Below are positions 1 to 6,986 of a DNA stretch of 64,000 nucleotides, in pieces. A program made the translations under genes and the position numbers. The stretch's first letter is position 1, and each line of letters begins with the position of its first letter. The notes below the pieces were generated by a model. It searched no databases and was not told the DNA's origin. It was given only the letters and a program-made list of their open reading frames with translations. Source of the DNA: Peteryoungia rhizophila (GTDB lineage Bacteria; Pseudomonadota; Alphaproteobacteria; Rhizobiales; Rhizobiaceae); the NCBI RefSeq assembly GCF_004912145.1, contig NZ_STGT01000002.1:434001-498000 (forward strand). Reading direction: 5' to 3'.

Positions 1-1
1 T

Positions 2-379
2 GCCGTCGGCCTCGACATGACGCGCCGCGACCTGCAGCAGATGATGAAGGACAAGCAGCGGCCCTGGGATATCGCCAAAGCCTTCGAGGACTCGGCCGTG
101 ATCGGGCCGATTACGCAGGCTGCGGACTTCGCGCCCGCCGCGCAGCGGATATCGCTTCTCGTCAATGACGGGCTGCGGCAGGAGGGGCATCTCTCCGACA
201 TGATCTGGTCGGTGCCCGATATCATCAGCCATCTTTCGCGTTACTATCATCTGACGCCGGGTGACCTGATCTTCACCGGCACGCCGTCTGGTGTCGGCGC
301 GCTCCAGCCGGGCGACCGGCTTGAAGGCGCCGTCGAAGGCCTTTCGCCGATCACCGTCACCATTGGACCGGCAGCCTGA
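2..379 (+). CDS. Fumarylacetoacetate hydrolase family protein, C-terminal part
   Basis: The frame is open from base 2, so the gene starts before the window and only the last 125 residues are present. They show the FAH-family pattern: VGLDMTRRDLQ at the start, then KAFEDSAVIGPI, and near the end GDLIFTGTPSGVGALQPGD, the conserved loop that helps close the active site. FAH enzymes are metal-dependent hydrolases or isomerases of acylpyruvates and related diketo acids, but the substrate cannot be told from this fragment. The stop is one base before the next ATG, so the two genes are probably co-transcribed. Confidence 0.9.
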   Translation, partial: AVGLDMTRRDLQQMMKDKQRPWDIAKAFEDSAVIGPITQAADFAPAAQRISLLVNDGLRQEGHLSDMIWSVPDIISHLSRYYHLTPGDLIFTGTPSGVGALQPGDRLEGAVEGLSPITVTIGPAA

Positions 380-380
380 C

Positions 381-803
381 ATGGCTTTCCCGGAGGAAGG
401 GCAGGGCCCGGTGCTGGTGCCGGGCCGCGATTGCGGCAGCTGTTCGCTCTGCTGCATCCTTCCCGACATCGCAGAATTCGACAAACCGGCGAACCAACCC
501 TGTCGCCACTGTCTGCCCGGCGGCGGCTGCGACGCCTATGACGTCAGACCTTCGACCTGCCGCGAGTTCTACTGTCTCTGGCGCACGGACCCGACGCTCG
601 GGGACGATTGGGAGCCTAGGCTGAGCCGGATGATGCTGTATGCGCAGGGGCCGCAATTGACGGTGCTGGTGGAGCCGGAGGCGGGCGCGATCTGGCTGGA
701 AGCGCCTTATCTCGGCTGGCTCGAGGCGCGGGCACGGGCGGTGAAGCCTGAGGGTGGTTATGTAGTGGTTTATAGTGCTGAGTCTCTGGTCGTTTTCAAG
801 TGA
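381..803 (+). CDS. YkgJ-like Cys-rich protein (CxxCxxCC family)
   Basis: This 140-residue protein has nine cysteines in its first half: C18, C21, C24 and C25 (CGSCSLCC), C41 and C44 (CRHC), C50, and C60 and C65 in PSTCREFYC. That is the signature of the YkgJ/UPF0153 family, thought to bind zinc or an Fe-S cluster. Its biochemical role is unknown. I chose the ATG at 381 because it directly follows the FAH stop; longer starts would overlap that gene. Its stop codon lies inside the 3' end of the convergent glycosyltransferase gene, so the two ends overlap by 8 bp. Confidence 0.82.
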   Translation: MAFPEEGQGPVLVPGRDCGSCSLCCILPDIAEFDKPANQPCRHCLPGGGCDAYDVRPSTCREFYCLWRTDPTLGDDWEPRLSRMMLYAQGPQLTVLVEPEAGAIWLEAPYLGWLEARARAVKPEGGYVVVYSAESLVVFK

Positions 804-2124
804 TCCCCTCCTTATGCGCGGGCTGTGATCCAAGCGAATTCAAGGTTTGAACCTCTTTGTGGTCGGGCTTCTTCCCACGCCTAGTCGCCTCAACGATCTC
901 CAAAACCTTGCGCTGGATTGTGTCGTTGAAATCATCCAGCTTGTAGTTCGACTGAAAGTATTCAAGGCACTGTACTTCTTTCGCCCACCGTGCCTCCGGA
1001 TCGGTAATCGCGACGACGAACCTATCCGCTAACTCTGCCGGATCATCGCTTGTCAGATCGATCTGCGCGAGTTCCGCTTCGCTCAACGCTCCGTCGAAGG
1101 CGTGCGTGGTGCCGAGGGGCACGCGACCGTGTGCAAGCGCCTCCAGGACCTTAATCTTCGTGCCCCCACCCCAAGTGATCGGCGTGGCAATGACGGCGGC
1201 CTGGTCGTATTCGCGCGCCAAGTCGTCCACGAACCCCAGAACTTCGACATTGTGGCTGCGGCCCCAGTTTCGGGACAAGGCGGCATGCGAGCGCCCTGCG
1301 ATGCGTAGCTTGGCTTCGGGTAGTCGCCCAACTATTATTGGCCAGCAGTATCTGAGAAACCAAGTCATCCCATCCGAGTTCTGCCTCGCTGTCCATTCGC
1401 CAACACCGAACACTGTCTTCGATCCGGCAGGCGATCTGGGCAGGGGAGGGATGCTGCCTCCCTCTCTGGTGAGTGGAAGGTTCGGCAAGGTCGTCGTGAT
1501 GTTGCTGGCCAGTGATTGCGTGTCCTTATCCGAGGCAAGAAAGATATGATCTGCCCTGGTCAGCAGTCGAGACGCCAGGCGATCAGATCCCAGTTTCATT
1601 CTCCCCAGCATTGCTCTCGCCGGCAAATCCCAGTGTGGTGTCATGGCGAGTTGGCTCCGGATTCTACTCGGCTCCCAATCGTCTGCGTCTACCAGCAGGG
1701 GTAGTTCGTCGATGTCCAACAAGCCTGAGACCGCCGTCGCGCGGCTCAATCTGCCAACAACTAGGTCGAAGCGTCTACTCTCCGCGAGGTCTTGAAGAGC
1801 GCGTGCCGCAGTTCCACTGACTTCGATTCCCGCGGCGGCCAGATCATCTCGATAGAACATCCGAAGGGCTCGAAGCACTTTATTCAGCCGCTTCCGGATG
1901 CCTTTGTTGAAAAAATTTATGGAGCGCTCGACATTCCAGTTCATCGCATGATCAAATCTATTGATCTCATCCTCGATAAAGTGGTCTTCGCCCCGATAAT
2001 TTAGATAGAAGAGACTGACTTCTCCAATCGCACTCAATGCGTCGATGATAAGCTTCGAGCGGATTGCTCCACCACTCCTATCAATCGGAAATGGTGGGAA
2101 GGCAGTCACAAAGAGAAAGCGCAT
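796..2124 (-). CDS. Glycosyltransferase family 4-like protein
   Basis: The product has 442 residues when started at the ATG at 2124 (MRFLFVTAFPPFPIDRSGG), where an AGGAC lies upstream. It opens with the Rossmann-like N-terminus of GT-B enzymes (LFVTAFPPFPIDRSGGAIRS) and has the family donor-binding segment TPITWGGGTKIKVLEALAHG towards the C-terminus, as in GT1/GT4 sugar transferases. It probably adds a sugar to a polysaccharide or lipopolysaccharide; the substrate is not predictable. The gene stands alone, is visibly richer in A+T than its neighbours, and sits between a core operon and tRNA-Val, which suggests horizontal acquisition. A longer open frame runs up to 2325 but carries no family similarity that I can see. 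Confidence 0.82.
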   Translation of the reverse strand: MRFLFVTAFPPFPIDRSGGAIRSKLIIDALSAIGEVSLFYLNYRGEDHFIEDEINRFDHAMNWNVERSINFFNKGIRKRLNKVLRALRMFYRDDLAAAGIEVSGTAARALQDLAESRRFDLVVGRLSRATAVSGLLDIDELPLLVDADDWEPSRIRSQLAMTPHWDLPARAMLGRMKLGSDRLASRLLTRADHIFLASDKDTQSLASNITTTLPNLPLTREGGSIPPLPRSPAGSKTVFGVGEWTARQNSDGMTWFLRYCWPIIVGRLPEAKLRIAGRSHAALSRNWGRSHNVEVLGFVDDLAREYDQAAVIATPITWGGGTKIKVLEALAHGRVPLGTTHAFDGALSEAELAQIDLTSDDPAELADRFVVAITDPEARWAKEVQCLEYFQSNYKLDDFNDTIQRKVLEIVEATRRGKKPDHKEVQTLNSLGSQPAHKEGIT

Positions 2125-2341
2125 CAAAGAGTCCTGACTCACCAAGCCCGCGAGACCATAATGGCTGGCCGTGAGGCTTAGTTTTAATTGGCGCATTCTC
2201 AGGCTGTCGAGTACCTCGTTGGACCAGCATCTCCCTAAGCCAATTGGGTAATCGTTGCGGCTGACGAGCGCCAAGCTGACGGCATAAACTGCGAGAGCTT
2301 GTTCGAAAACACGGTAAGCCTCCAAGAGGCCAAAACCAAAG
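2125..2341. other. Spacer between the glycosyltransferase and tRNA-Val
   Basis: About 217 bp of fairly AT-rich sequence between the likely glycosyltransferase start and the tRNA terminator. The glycosyltransferase frame stays open through most of it, but the encoded residues look like no domain. It may hold that gene's promoter or be the scar of an insertion next to the tRNA. Confidence 0.3.
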
Positions 2342-2369
2342 AGGGCTTAGCGATCACTCGCTAAGCCCT
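2342..2369 (-). terminator. Rho-independent terminator of tRNA-Val
   Basis: GGGCTTAGCG (2343-2352) pairs with CGCTAAGCCC (2359-2368) around a 6-nt loop. On the minus strand it is followed by TCTTTGGTTTT. It lies 15 bp after the 3' end of the tRNA, in the direction of tRNA transcription. Confidence 0.75.
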
Positions 2370-2383
2370 TGAAAGAATTCGAA

Positions 2384-2458
<75 letters not shown>

Positions 2459-2473
2459 ATCCGATGAGCGGCT

Positions 2474-2502
2474 TAAGACCACAAAACCTGTTCGCCCGTC
2501 AA
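2474..2502 (-). promoter_or_regulatory. Candidate sigma-70 promoter of tRNA-Val
   Basis: On the minus strand TTGACG (2502-2497) is followed after 17 bp by GTCTTA (2479-2474), placing a start site a few bases before the tRNA 5' end at 2458. The -35 is good and the -10 is weak. Confidence 0.4.
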
Positions 2503-2553
2503 TAGGCATTTTGCAGTTTTGTGAAGAGATTTTTTCAATCTCTCGCCAAGGCC

Positions 2554-2916
2554 TTACGCAGCAAGAAGTTTGTTCACTTCGTCAACGAGATCACGGAGGT
2601 GGAAAGGCTTGGACAACACCTTTGCATCCTTCGGAGCCTTCGAATCGGCGTTCAGGGCAACGGCTGCAAAGCCGGTGATGAACATGACCTTCAGGTCCGG
2701 ATCGAGCTCGGTGGCGCGGCGCGCCAGTTCGATGCCGTCCATTTCCGGCATCACGATGTCGGTCAACAGAAGGGAGAAGGGTTCTTCCCGCAGGCGGTCA
2801 TAGGCGCTGGCGCCGTTGTCGAAGGAGGAAACTTTGTACCCCGCCTTTTCCAGCGCCTTCACCAGGAACCGGCGCATGTCGTTGTCGTCTTCGGCGAGAA
2901 GGATTTTCTGAGTCAT
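2554..2916 (-). CDS. cpdR: CpdR-type single-domain response regulator
   Basis: This 120-residue protein is a bare receiver domain. The acidic pocket is in LLAEDDND (D10, D11), the phospho-acceptor is D53 in LLTDIVMPEMDG, T81 lies in FITGFAA, and the conserved lysine is K103 in VLSKPFHL. The sequence closely matches rhizobial CpdR1. In Caulobacter and Sinorhizobium, unphosphorylated CpdR delivers ClpXP to the pole or to substrates and is switched off by the CckA-ChpT phosphorelay, so it links the cell cycle to proteolysis. There is no output domain. It is transcribed away from the N-formylglutamate amidohydrolase gene. A short hairpin without a T tract (about 2523-2545) follows the gene. Confidence 0.92.
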   Translation of the reverse strand: MTQKILLAEDDNDMRRFLVKALEKAGYKVSSFDNGASAYDRLREEPFSLLLTDIVMPEMDGIELARRATELDPDLKVMFITGFAAVALNADSKAPKDAKVLSKPFHLRDLVDEVNKLLAA

Positions 2917-2958
2917 TTAGGGACCGCTGTACTCGATTGCATTGGGAAGCTCGCAGTC

Positions 2959-3011
2959 GCTCACTTTAGGGTCGGCGCAGTAAAGAACCGGTGAACAACG
3001 AAAAAGTGAGC
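2959..3011. promoter_or_regulatory. Inverted repeat between cpdR and the amidohydrolase gene
   Basis: GCTCACTTT (2959-2967) is repeated inverted as AAAGTGAGC (3003-3011), a perfect 9-bp match with a 35-bp spacer. It lies upstream of cpdR in the divergent region. It may be a paired operator or a stem; I do not recognise the motif. Confidence 0.35.
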
Positions 3012-3114
3012 CTGCTCCGCCATTTCCGGCAGTATGGACTTTGCGACAGGTGACTGGCAACATGAGACACGCAACAAGTTTGTGACTTGGTAAAGAAGAG
3101 GCCCGGGGAAGCGG

Positions 3115-3990
3115 ATGACCAACGAAATCGAGCTGTTCGAGGTTCGAGAGCCCGCGATCCAGACCATTCCCTTCGTCTATAATTCCCCGCATAGCGGTCG
3201 TCGCTACCCGTCGTCCTTCCTGGATGAGTCGCGACTCGACGATGTCTCGATTCGGCGATCCGAAGATCACTATGTTGACGAGCTCTTCTCGGCGGCGCCT
3301 GGCTTTGGTGCGCCGCTGCTCGTTGCGCATTTCCCGCGGGCCTATGTCGACGTCAATCGCGAGCCGTATGAGCTCGATCCCCGGATGTTTTCCGATCCGC
3401 TGCCGCCGTTTGCCAACAGCAATTCCGCACGCGTGGCCGGTGGTCTCGGCACGATCCCGCGCATCGTTGCCGAGAACATGGAGATATATCAGCGCCGGAT
3501 GCCGCTTTCAGTCGCCATGGAGCGGATCGAGAGCTGCTACAAGCCGTACCACGCCTGTCTCAGGCGGCTTATTGCCCGGACGCATGCGATGTTCGGCTTC
3601 GGTGTGCTGATCGACTGCCATTCGATGCCGGGCAATATAAGGGTCGCTGGCAGTGGCCTGAAGCCCGATTTCATCGTCGGCGATCGTTATGGCACCAGTG
3701 CATCCACCGATCTCAGTCAGGCGGCGCTGCAGTTTCTCGAAGAACTCGGCTACACGGCCGTTCGTAACAAGCCCTATGCAGGCGGGTTCATCACCGAGCA
3801 TTACGGTCGCCCGGCGCGCGGGCTTCACGCCCTGCAAATCGAAGTCAATCGCTCGATCTATATCGACGAGGCGACGCTGGAGAAGCGTGACGACTTCGAC
3901 GCTCTTGCCGGCTCGATCGCCGTCTTCATGCAGCAGATGGCGGAGTTCGTCGGGGATTACGCAATCGACCAGGCGCTCGCGGCCGAGTAG
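3115..3990 (+). CDS. N-formylglutamate amidohydrolase family protein (first copy)
   Basis: The 291-residue product has the family landmarks: VYNSPHSGRRYPSSF near the N-terminus, LIDCHSMPG (about residue 164) and LQIEVNRSIYIDE near residue 240. In the family these His, Glu and Asp residues bind zinc. The enzymes cleave N-formyl-L-glutamate to formate and glutamate in histidine breakdown, but no other hut gene is near, so its role here is unclear. GGGGAAG lies upstream of the chosen ATG. The order cpdR - amidohydrolase - sRNA - inositol phosphatase appears conserved in rhizobia. A second, divergent homologue lies at 45359-46168. Confidence 0.88.
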   Translation: MTNEIELFEVREPAIQTIPFVYNSPHSGRRYPSSFLDESRLDDVSIRRSEDHYVDELFSAAPGFGAPLLVAHFPRAYVDVNREPYELDPRMFSDPLPPFANSNSARVAGGLGTIPRIVAENMEIYQRRMPLSVAMERIESCYKPYHACLRRLIARTHAMFGFGVLIDCHSMPGNIRVAGSGLKPDFIVGDRYGTSASTDLSQAALQFLEELGYTAVRNKPYAGGFITEHYGRPARGLHALQIEVNRSIYIDEATLEKRDDFDALAGSIAVFMQQMAEFVGDYAIDQALAAE

Positions 3991-4039
3991 GTCGTCCCAA
4001 TCCAACACGATCCCTGAAGCCCCTCGCATTGCGTCGGGC

Positions 4040-4118
4040 AAAAAAAACCGCGCTCGTGGCGCGGCTAAGTCTAGGGAGGAAACACCCAAGGAGGGTATTT
4101 ACAGTCAGAAGACTGTAA
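4040..4118 (-). ncRNA. mmgR: mmgR / alpha-r8 (Rfam suhB)-like trans-acting sRNA
   Basis: The minus strand encodes a compact RNA of about 78 nt. It opens with the hairpin TTACAGTC-TTCT-GACTGTAA (4118-4099), has a single-stranded middle containing CTCCTTGG and TTTCCTCCCT, and ends with the terminator CCGCGC-CACGA-GCGCGG followed by eight T (4064-4040). A CTTGAC / CTAACC promoter lies at the right distance. Architecture, length and position between an N-formylglutamate amidohydrolase and an inositol-phosphatase gene agree with my recollection of MmgR of Sinorhizobium meliloti, an Hfq-associated sRNA that limits polyhydroxybutyrate accumulation. The pyrimidine-rich CUCCU and CCUCCC segments could pair with Shine-Dalgarno sequences. 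Confidence 0.85.
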
Positions 4119-4124
4119 CTGAGA

Positions 4125-4154
4125 GGTTAGATGCTGCGGCGCACCATTGTCAAG
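4125..4154 (-). promoter_or_regulatory. Promoter of the mmgR-like sRNA
   Basis: On the minus strand CTTGAC (4154-4149) is followed after 18 bp by CTAACC (4130-4125), close to the alphaproteobacterial sigma-70 consensus. Transcription would start near 4118, exactly where the first sRNA hairpin begins. Confidence 0.6.
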
Positions 4155-4314
4155 TCGGAATTTGGTGCTTTTTTGAGCAAGGCCAAAATTTACGCAATTT
4201 CGCTCTTGGCGGTCGGCTGAAAGGCTGCGGGGCATCGTTCCGTCGCGTTCGGATGTTTTCTTTCCTCGTAACTGGCCTTAAGACGTGATCTCCCTCCAGA
4301 CGACGGACTATCCC

Positions 4315-5091
4315 ATGCGCCCTGACCGTGATTTCTTCTTCCGCCTTGCCGATGCCGCCAAGGCCGAGACCCTTCCGCGCTTTCGTTCGGGCCTTTCCGT
4401 CGTCAACAAGGAGAAGGCCGGTTTCGATCCCGTGACCGAGGGTGACCAGGCCGCCGAGATCGCAATCCGTCAGCTGATCGAGGCCGAGTTTCCGACCCAC
4501 GGCATTCTCGGCGAGGAGCACGAGAACATCCGGATCGATAGTGACCAGCTCTGGGTCATCGATCCGATCGACGGAACGCGCGCCTTCATTTCCGGGGTGC
4601 CGGTCTGGGGCACGCTGATCGGCTTTCAGGAAATGGGCAAGTCGGTCATGGGCCTGATGGAACAGCCGTTCACCGGCGAGCGCTACTATGCCGATGGCGA
4701 GCGCTCCTGGTACTCTGGTCCCGACGGCGAGCGTCAGAACGAGGTGCGCGACTGCGGCAGCCTCGAAAACGCGATCCTCTTCACCACCTCGCCGCATCTC
4801 TTCAAGGATTGGGAAGTCGAGCGCTTTCAGGCTGTACAGGACAAGGTCAAGCTCTTCCGCTACGGCGTCGACTGCTACGCCTATTGCCTGCTCGCGGCCG
4901 GCCATGTCGATCTCGTCATCGAGACTGTGCTGAAGCCCTATGACGTTGGCGCGCTGATCCCGATCATCGAGCAGGCGGGCGGGATCATCACCACCTGGGA
5001 TGGCGGACGTCCGGAAGCCGGCGGCTCGATCATCGCGGCCGGTTCGAAGGCCGTGCATGCGCAGGCAATGGACATGCTCAAACGACGCTGA
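4315..5091 (+). CDS. Inositol monophosphatase family protein, HisN-like
   Basis: From the ATG at 4315 (MRPDRDFFFRLADAA) this is a 258-residue Mg2+-dependent phosphatase of the IMPase fold. Visible motifs are GILGEEH (metal ligand Glu), WVIDPIDGTRAF (the DPIDGT metal-binding core) and the C-terminal PYDVGALIPIIEQAGG. This subgroup, with ETLPRFR and PVTEGDQAAE, is often annotated as HisN histidinol-phosphatase, the penultimate step of histidine synthesis, but substrate prediction within the family is unreliable. A GTG at 4285 in the same frame would add ten residues and has no clear ribosome site. It ends 9 bp before the convergent hydrolase gene. Confidence 0.85.
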   Translation: MRPDRDFFFRLADAAKAETLPRFRSGLSVVNKEKAGFDPVTEGDQAAEIAIRQLIEAEFPTHGILGEEHENIRIDSDQLWVIDPIDGTRAFISGVPVWGTLIGFQEMGKSVMGLMEQPFTGERYYADGERSWYSGPDGERQNEVRDCGSLENAILFTTSPHLFKDWEVERFQAVQDKVKLFRYGVDCYAYCLLAAGHVDLVIETVLKPYDVGALIPIIEQAGGIITTWDGGRPEAGGSIIAAGSKAVHAQAMDMLKRR

Positions 5092-5100
5092 GGGCGCTCC

Positions 5101-6090
5101 TCAGCTTTCCAGTGCCGAATCGGTCAGTTCCCCGATTGGATCCGCCTCATCAGGCTCGCCGCCGGGCATGAAGGCAAAGATGGCCGCCAGGGCCTGGGTG
5201 CGGTAGCGGTCCTGCTCCTGCAGGATCTCGTGGCGGGCGCCGGGCACCGGCACGAGCTGTCCGGCGCGGAAATATTGCGCCAGCGATTCCTGGAAATGGA
5301 AAGGTACGATCGGGTCGTTGCCGGGTGCGATGATGACCGTGGGCACCGTGATCGAGGCGAGATGGCCGGGGCGCCTGACATCGTCTATCGCCTTCTGGCT
5401 CTCATGGAGCCAGCGCGCCGTCGGGGGCCCGAGTGCCAGTTCTGGATGATCGAGGATCAGGCGCTGGTTGCGCGCGAAGCGCAGGGCGTCCGTCGTCAGC
5501 GGATTGGCCTCGAAGGGCTTCAGCGGTTCGTCCTTGTTCAGCGTGATCTTGCCGAAGCCCGTGAAGGAGGCAAGCGTTGCCAGTCGTCTAATGTTTTCCG
5601 GCGAGGTCTTCTGGCCGCCGAGGCCGACAAAGGGGGCGGTAAGTACCATGCGCTCGATGCGGTTGGAAAGCCGGGGCGCTGCCTTCAGTGCAATCAGGCC
5701 GCCGGTCGAATGGGCGATCAGGAAGAAGGGCAGGCGGGTATCCGGCAGGACGATCTGCTCGAGGAAGATCTCGAGATCCCGGATATAGTGGTCGAAGCGA
5801 CCGACATGGCCCTTGCGCGGGTCCTTCAGCAGGCGTTCCGAGCCGCCCTGTCCACGGAAATCATAGGTCGCCACCCAGAAGCCGCGTTCATTCAGGTCCC
5901 GAATCGTCTCGAAATATTTCTCGATCGCCTCGTTGCGCCCATGGAGAAGCACGATCGTGCCCTTGGTCTTCGGCGCCGAGGACCGGAAGATGGCATAGCG
6001 GAGCCGCACCCCGCGATATCCCTCGAAGAAACCGACCAGAGGCGTGCCGGGAATGGGGTTGCCGGGGGTGGCGTGAAGAATGGCATCCAT
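5101..6090 (-). CDS. Alpha/beta hydrolase, lysophospholipase-like
   Basis: A 329-residue cytoplasmic alpha/beta hydrolase of the monoacylglycerol lipase / lysophospholipase L2 type. It shows the oxyanion-loop HGRNE (IVLLHGRNEAIEKYFE), the strand motif YDFRGQGGSER, the nucleophile elbow AHSTGG, the acid in PGNDPIV and the histidine in GARHEI, so the triad looks complete. It probably hydrolyses lysophospholipids or monoglycerides. It is convergent with the HisN-like gene and preceded by a 400-bp region that carries a minus-strand terminator just before its own promoter. Confidence 0.87.
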   Translation of the reverse strand: MDAILHATPGNPIPGTPLVGFFEGYRGVRLRYAIFRSSAPKTKGTIVLLHGRNEAIEKYFETIRDLNERGFWVATYDFRGQGGSERLLKDPRKGHVGRFDHYIRDLEIFLEQIVLPDTRLPFFLIAHSTGGLIALKAAPRLSNRIERMVLTAPFVGLGGQKTSPENIRRLATLASFTGFGKITLNKDEPLKPFEANPLTTDALRFARNQRLILDHPELALGPPTARWLHESQKAIDDVRRPGHLASITVPTVIIAPGNDPIVPFHFQESLAQYFRAGQLVPVPGARHEILQEQDRYRTQALAAIFAFMPGGEPDEADPIGELTDSALES

Positions 6091-6160
6091 GCCTGCAACT
6101 GCCTGTCGGTTGAAGCGCTTCTCGTCTCTCCGGGATAGGCTGCAGCCCGAGCCGAAGTCA

Positions 6161-6202
6161 AAGAAAAAAGCCGGAACCGCATACGGAGATATGCGGTTCC
6201 GG
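6161..6202 (-). terminator. Orphan minus-strand intrinsic terminator
   Basis: CCGGAACCGCATA (6171-6183) and TATGCGGTTCCGG (6190-6202) form a perfect 13-bp stem with a 6-nt loop. Reading on the minus strand it is followed by C and then TTTTTTCTTT, a textbook intrinsic terminator. No minus-strand gene lies upstream of it: the next gene to the right, hsp20, is on the plus strand. It therefore probably ends an unannotated small RNA starting between about 6220 and 6350. Confidence 0.8.
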
Positions 6203-6290
6203 AGAGAGCCGGCCGAAGTGGAAGGGACGATATCTCCGGGCCGGACGGTCGAGACAACCGATGCGGAGACATTATGCGGAGGCGGTTGAA
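6203..6290 (-). ncRNA. Candidate small RNA ending at the orphan terminator
   Basis: This is inferred only from the strong minus-strand terminator at 6161-6202. The 5' end is a guess: CATAAT on the minus strand (near 6277-6272) could be a -10 element, giving an RNA of roughly 100 nt, but I found no convincing -35. No open frame with a ribosome site is present on that strand. Confidence 0.35.
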
Positions 6291-6353
6291 CGCGGCCTGA
6301 AACGGGCGTTCACCGACAGTTCATGCGGGCGGTTCGTCCGACGATACGTCGAT

Positions 6354-6382
6354 CTTGAATTCCGGAAAAGCATTTCCCACAT
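6354..6382 (+). promoter_or_regulatory. RpoH (sigma-32)-like promoter of hsp20
   Basis: CTTGAA (6354-6359) is followed after 16 bp by CCCACAT (6376-6382), close to the heat-shock consensus CTTGAA-N13-17-CCCATNT. Transcription would start near 6389, giving a leader of about 100 nt before hsp20. Confidence 0.6.
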
Positions 6383-6389
6383 CGGGTCT

Positions 6390-6487
6390 GCGGACGCCAG
6401 AAGGGTCCGCGAGCCGCCGCCAGCATCGCCCCAAGCGGGATGCGCGCGGCCTTCAGAGAACGCCAACGTCGCTTCAAGGAGGACATC
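6390..6487 (+). promoter_or_regulatory. ROSE-like RNA thermometer in the hsp20 leader
   Basis: The predicted leader starts with a GCGGAC/GTCCGC hairpin (6390-6410) and ends with a weak hairpin over the ribosome site: GUCGCUU (6468-6474) against GGAGGAC (6478-6484) with a CAA loop. The pairs are G-C, U-A, C-G, G/G, C/A, U-G and U-G. The UYGCU element facing the Shine-Dalgarno through a G/G pair is the hallmark of ROSE elements, which melt on heat shock and control small heat-shock genes in rhizobia. Family knowledge and position fit; the full multi-stem fold was not computed. Confidence 0.55.
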
Positions 6488-6958
6488 ATGCGTCACGTCG
6501 ATTTTTCCCCGCTCTACCGTTCCACCGTCGGTTTCGATCGCCTGTTCACCATGCTGGACAGTCTCGGCCAGCCGGAACAGGCCCAGACCTACCCGCCCTA
6601 CAACATCGAACGCACCGGCGATAACCTCTACCGGATCACCATGGCCGTTGCCGGCTTCGACGAAAGCGAGCTTTCGATCGAGGCGCATGCGCATGTGCTG
6701 ACCGTCAAGGGTGAAAAGGCCGAGGACGAGAAGGTCGAGCAGAGCGAATTCCTCTATCGCGGCATTGCAAAGCGCGCCTTCGAGCGCCGCTTCCAGCTCG
6801 CTGATCATGTGGAAGTCACCGCCGCTTCGCTGAAGAACGGGTTGCTGCACATCGATCTTCTGCGCAACATCCCGGAAGCCATGAAGCCGCGGCGCATCTC
6901 GATTGCCGCCGAGCCCATGGGTACGGCACCGAAGGCTATCGAGGCGCATGTGAACTGA
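6488..6958 (+). CDS. Hsp20/alpha-crystallin small heat-shock protein (IbpA-like)
   Basis: This 156-residue protein has a short N-terminal arm (FSPLYRSTVGFDRLF), a complete alpha-crystallin domain (about residues 35-130) with YNIERTGDNLYRITMAVAG and AEDEKVEQSEFLYRGIAKRAF, the family motif LKNGLLHIDL, and a C-terminal tail containing RRISIAA, the I-x-I anchor used in oligomer assembly. It would hold unfolding proteins as an ATP-independent chaperone. The ATG at 6488 follows AAGGAGG. The leader carries a heat-shock promoter and a ROSE-like thermometer, implying both transcriptional and RNA-level heat control. An intrinsic terminator follows at 6992-7016. Confidence 0.93.
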   Translation: MRHVDFSPLYRSTVGFDRLFTMLDSLGQPEQAQTYPPYNIERTGDNLYRITMAVAGFDESELSIEAHAHVLTVKGEKAEDEKVEQSEFLYRGIAKRAFERRFQLADHVEVTAASLKNGLLHIDLLRNIPEAMKPRRISIAAEPMGTAPKAIEAHVN

Positions 6959-6986
6959 TCGCTCGCTCGAAGAGCAGCTTCTTTCA

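Noticed and set aside
2125-2325. N-terminal extension of the glycosyltransferase by 67 residues
   Set aside because: The GT-B fold begins at MRFLFVTAFPPF; the extension looks like no domain and would run almost into the tRNA terminator.
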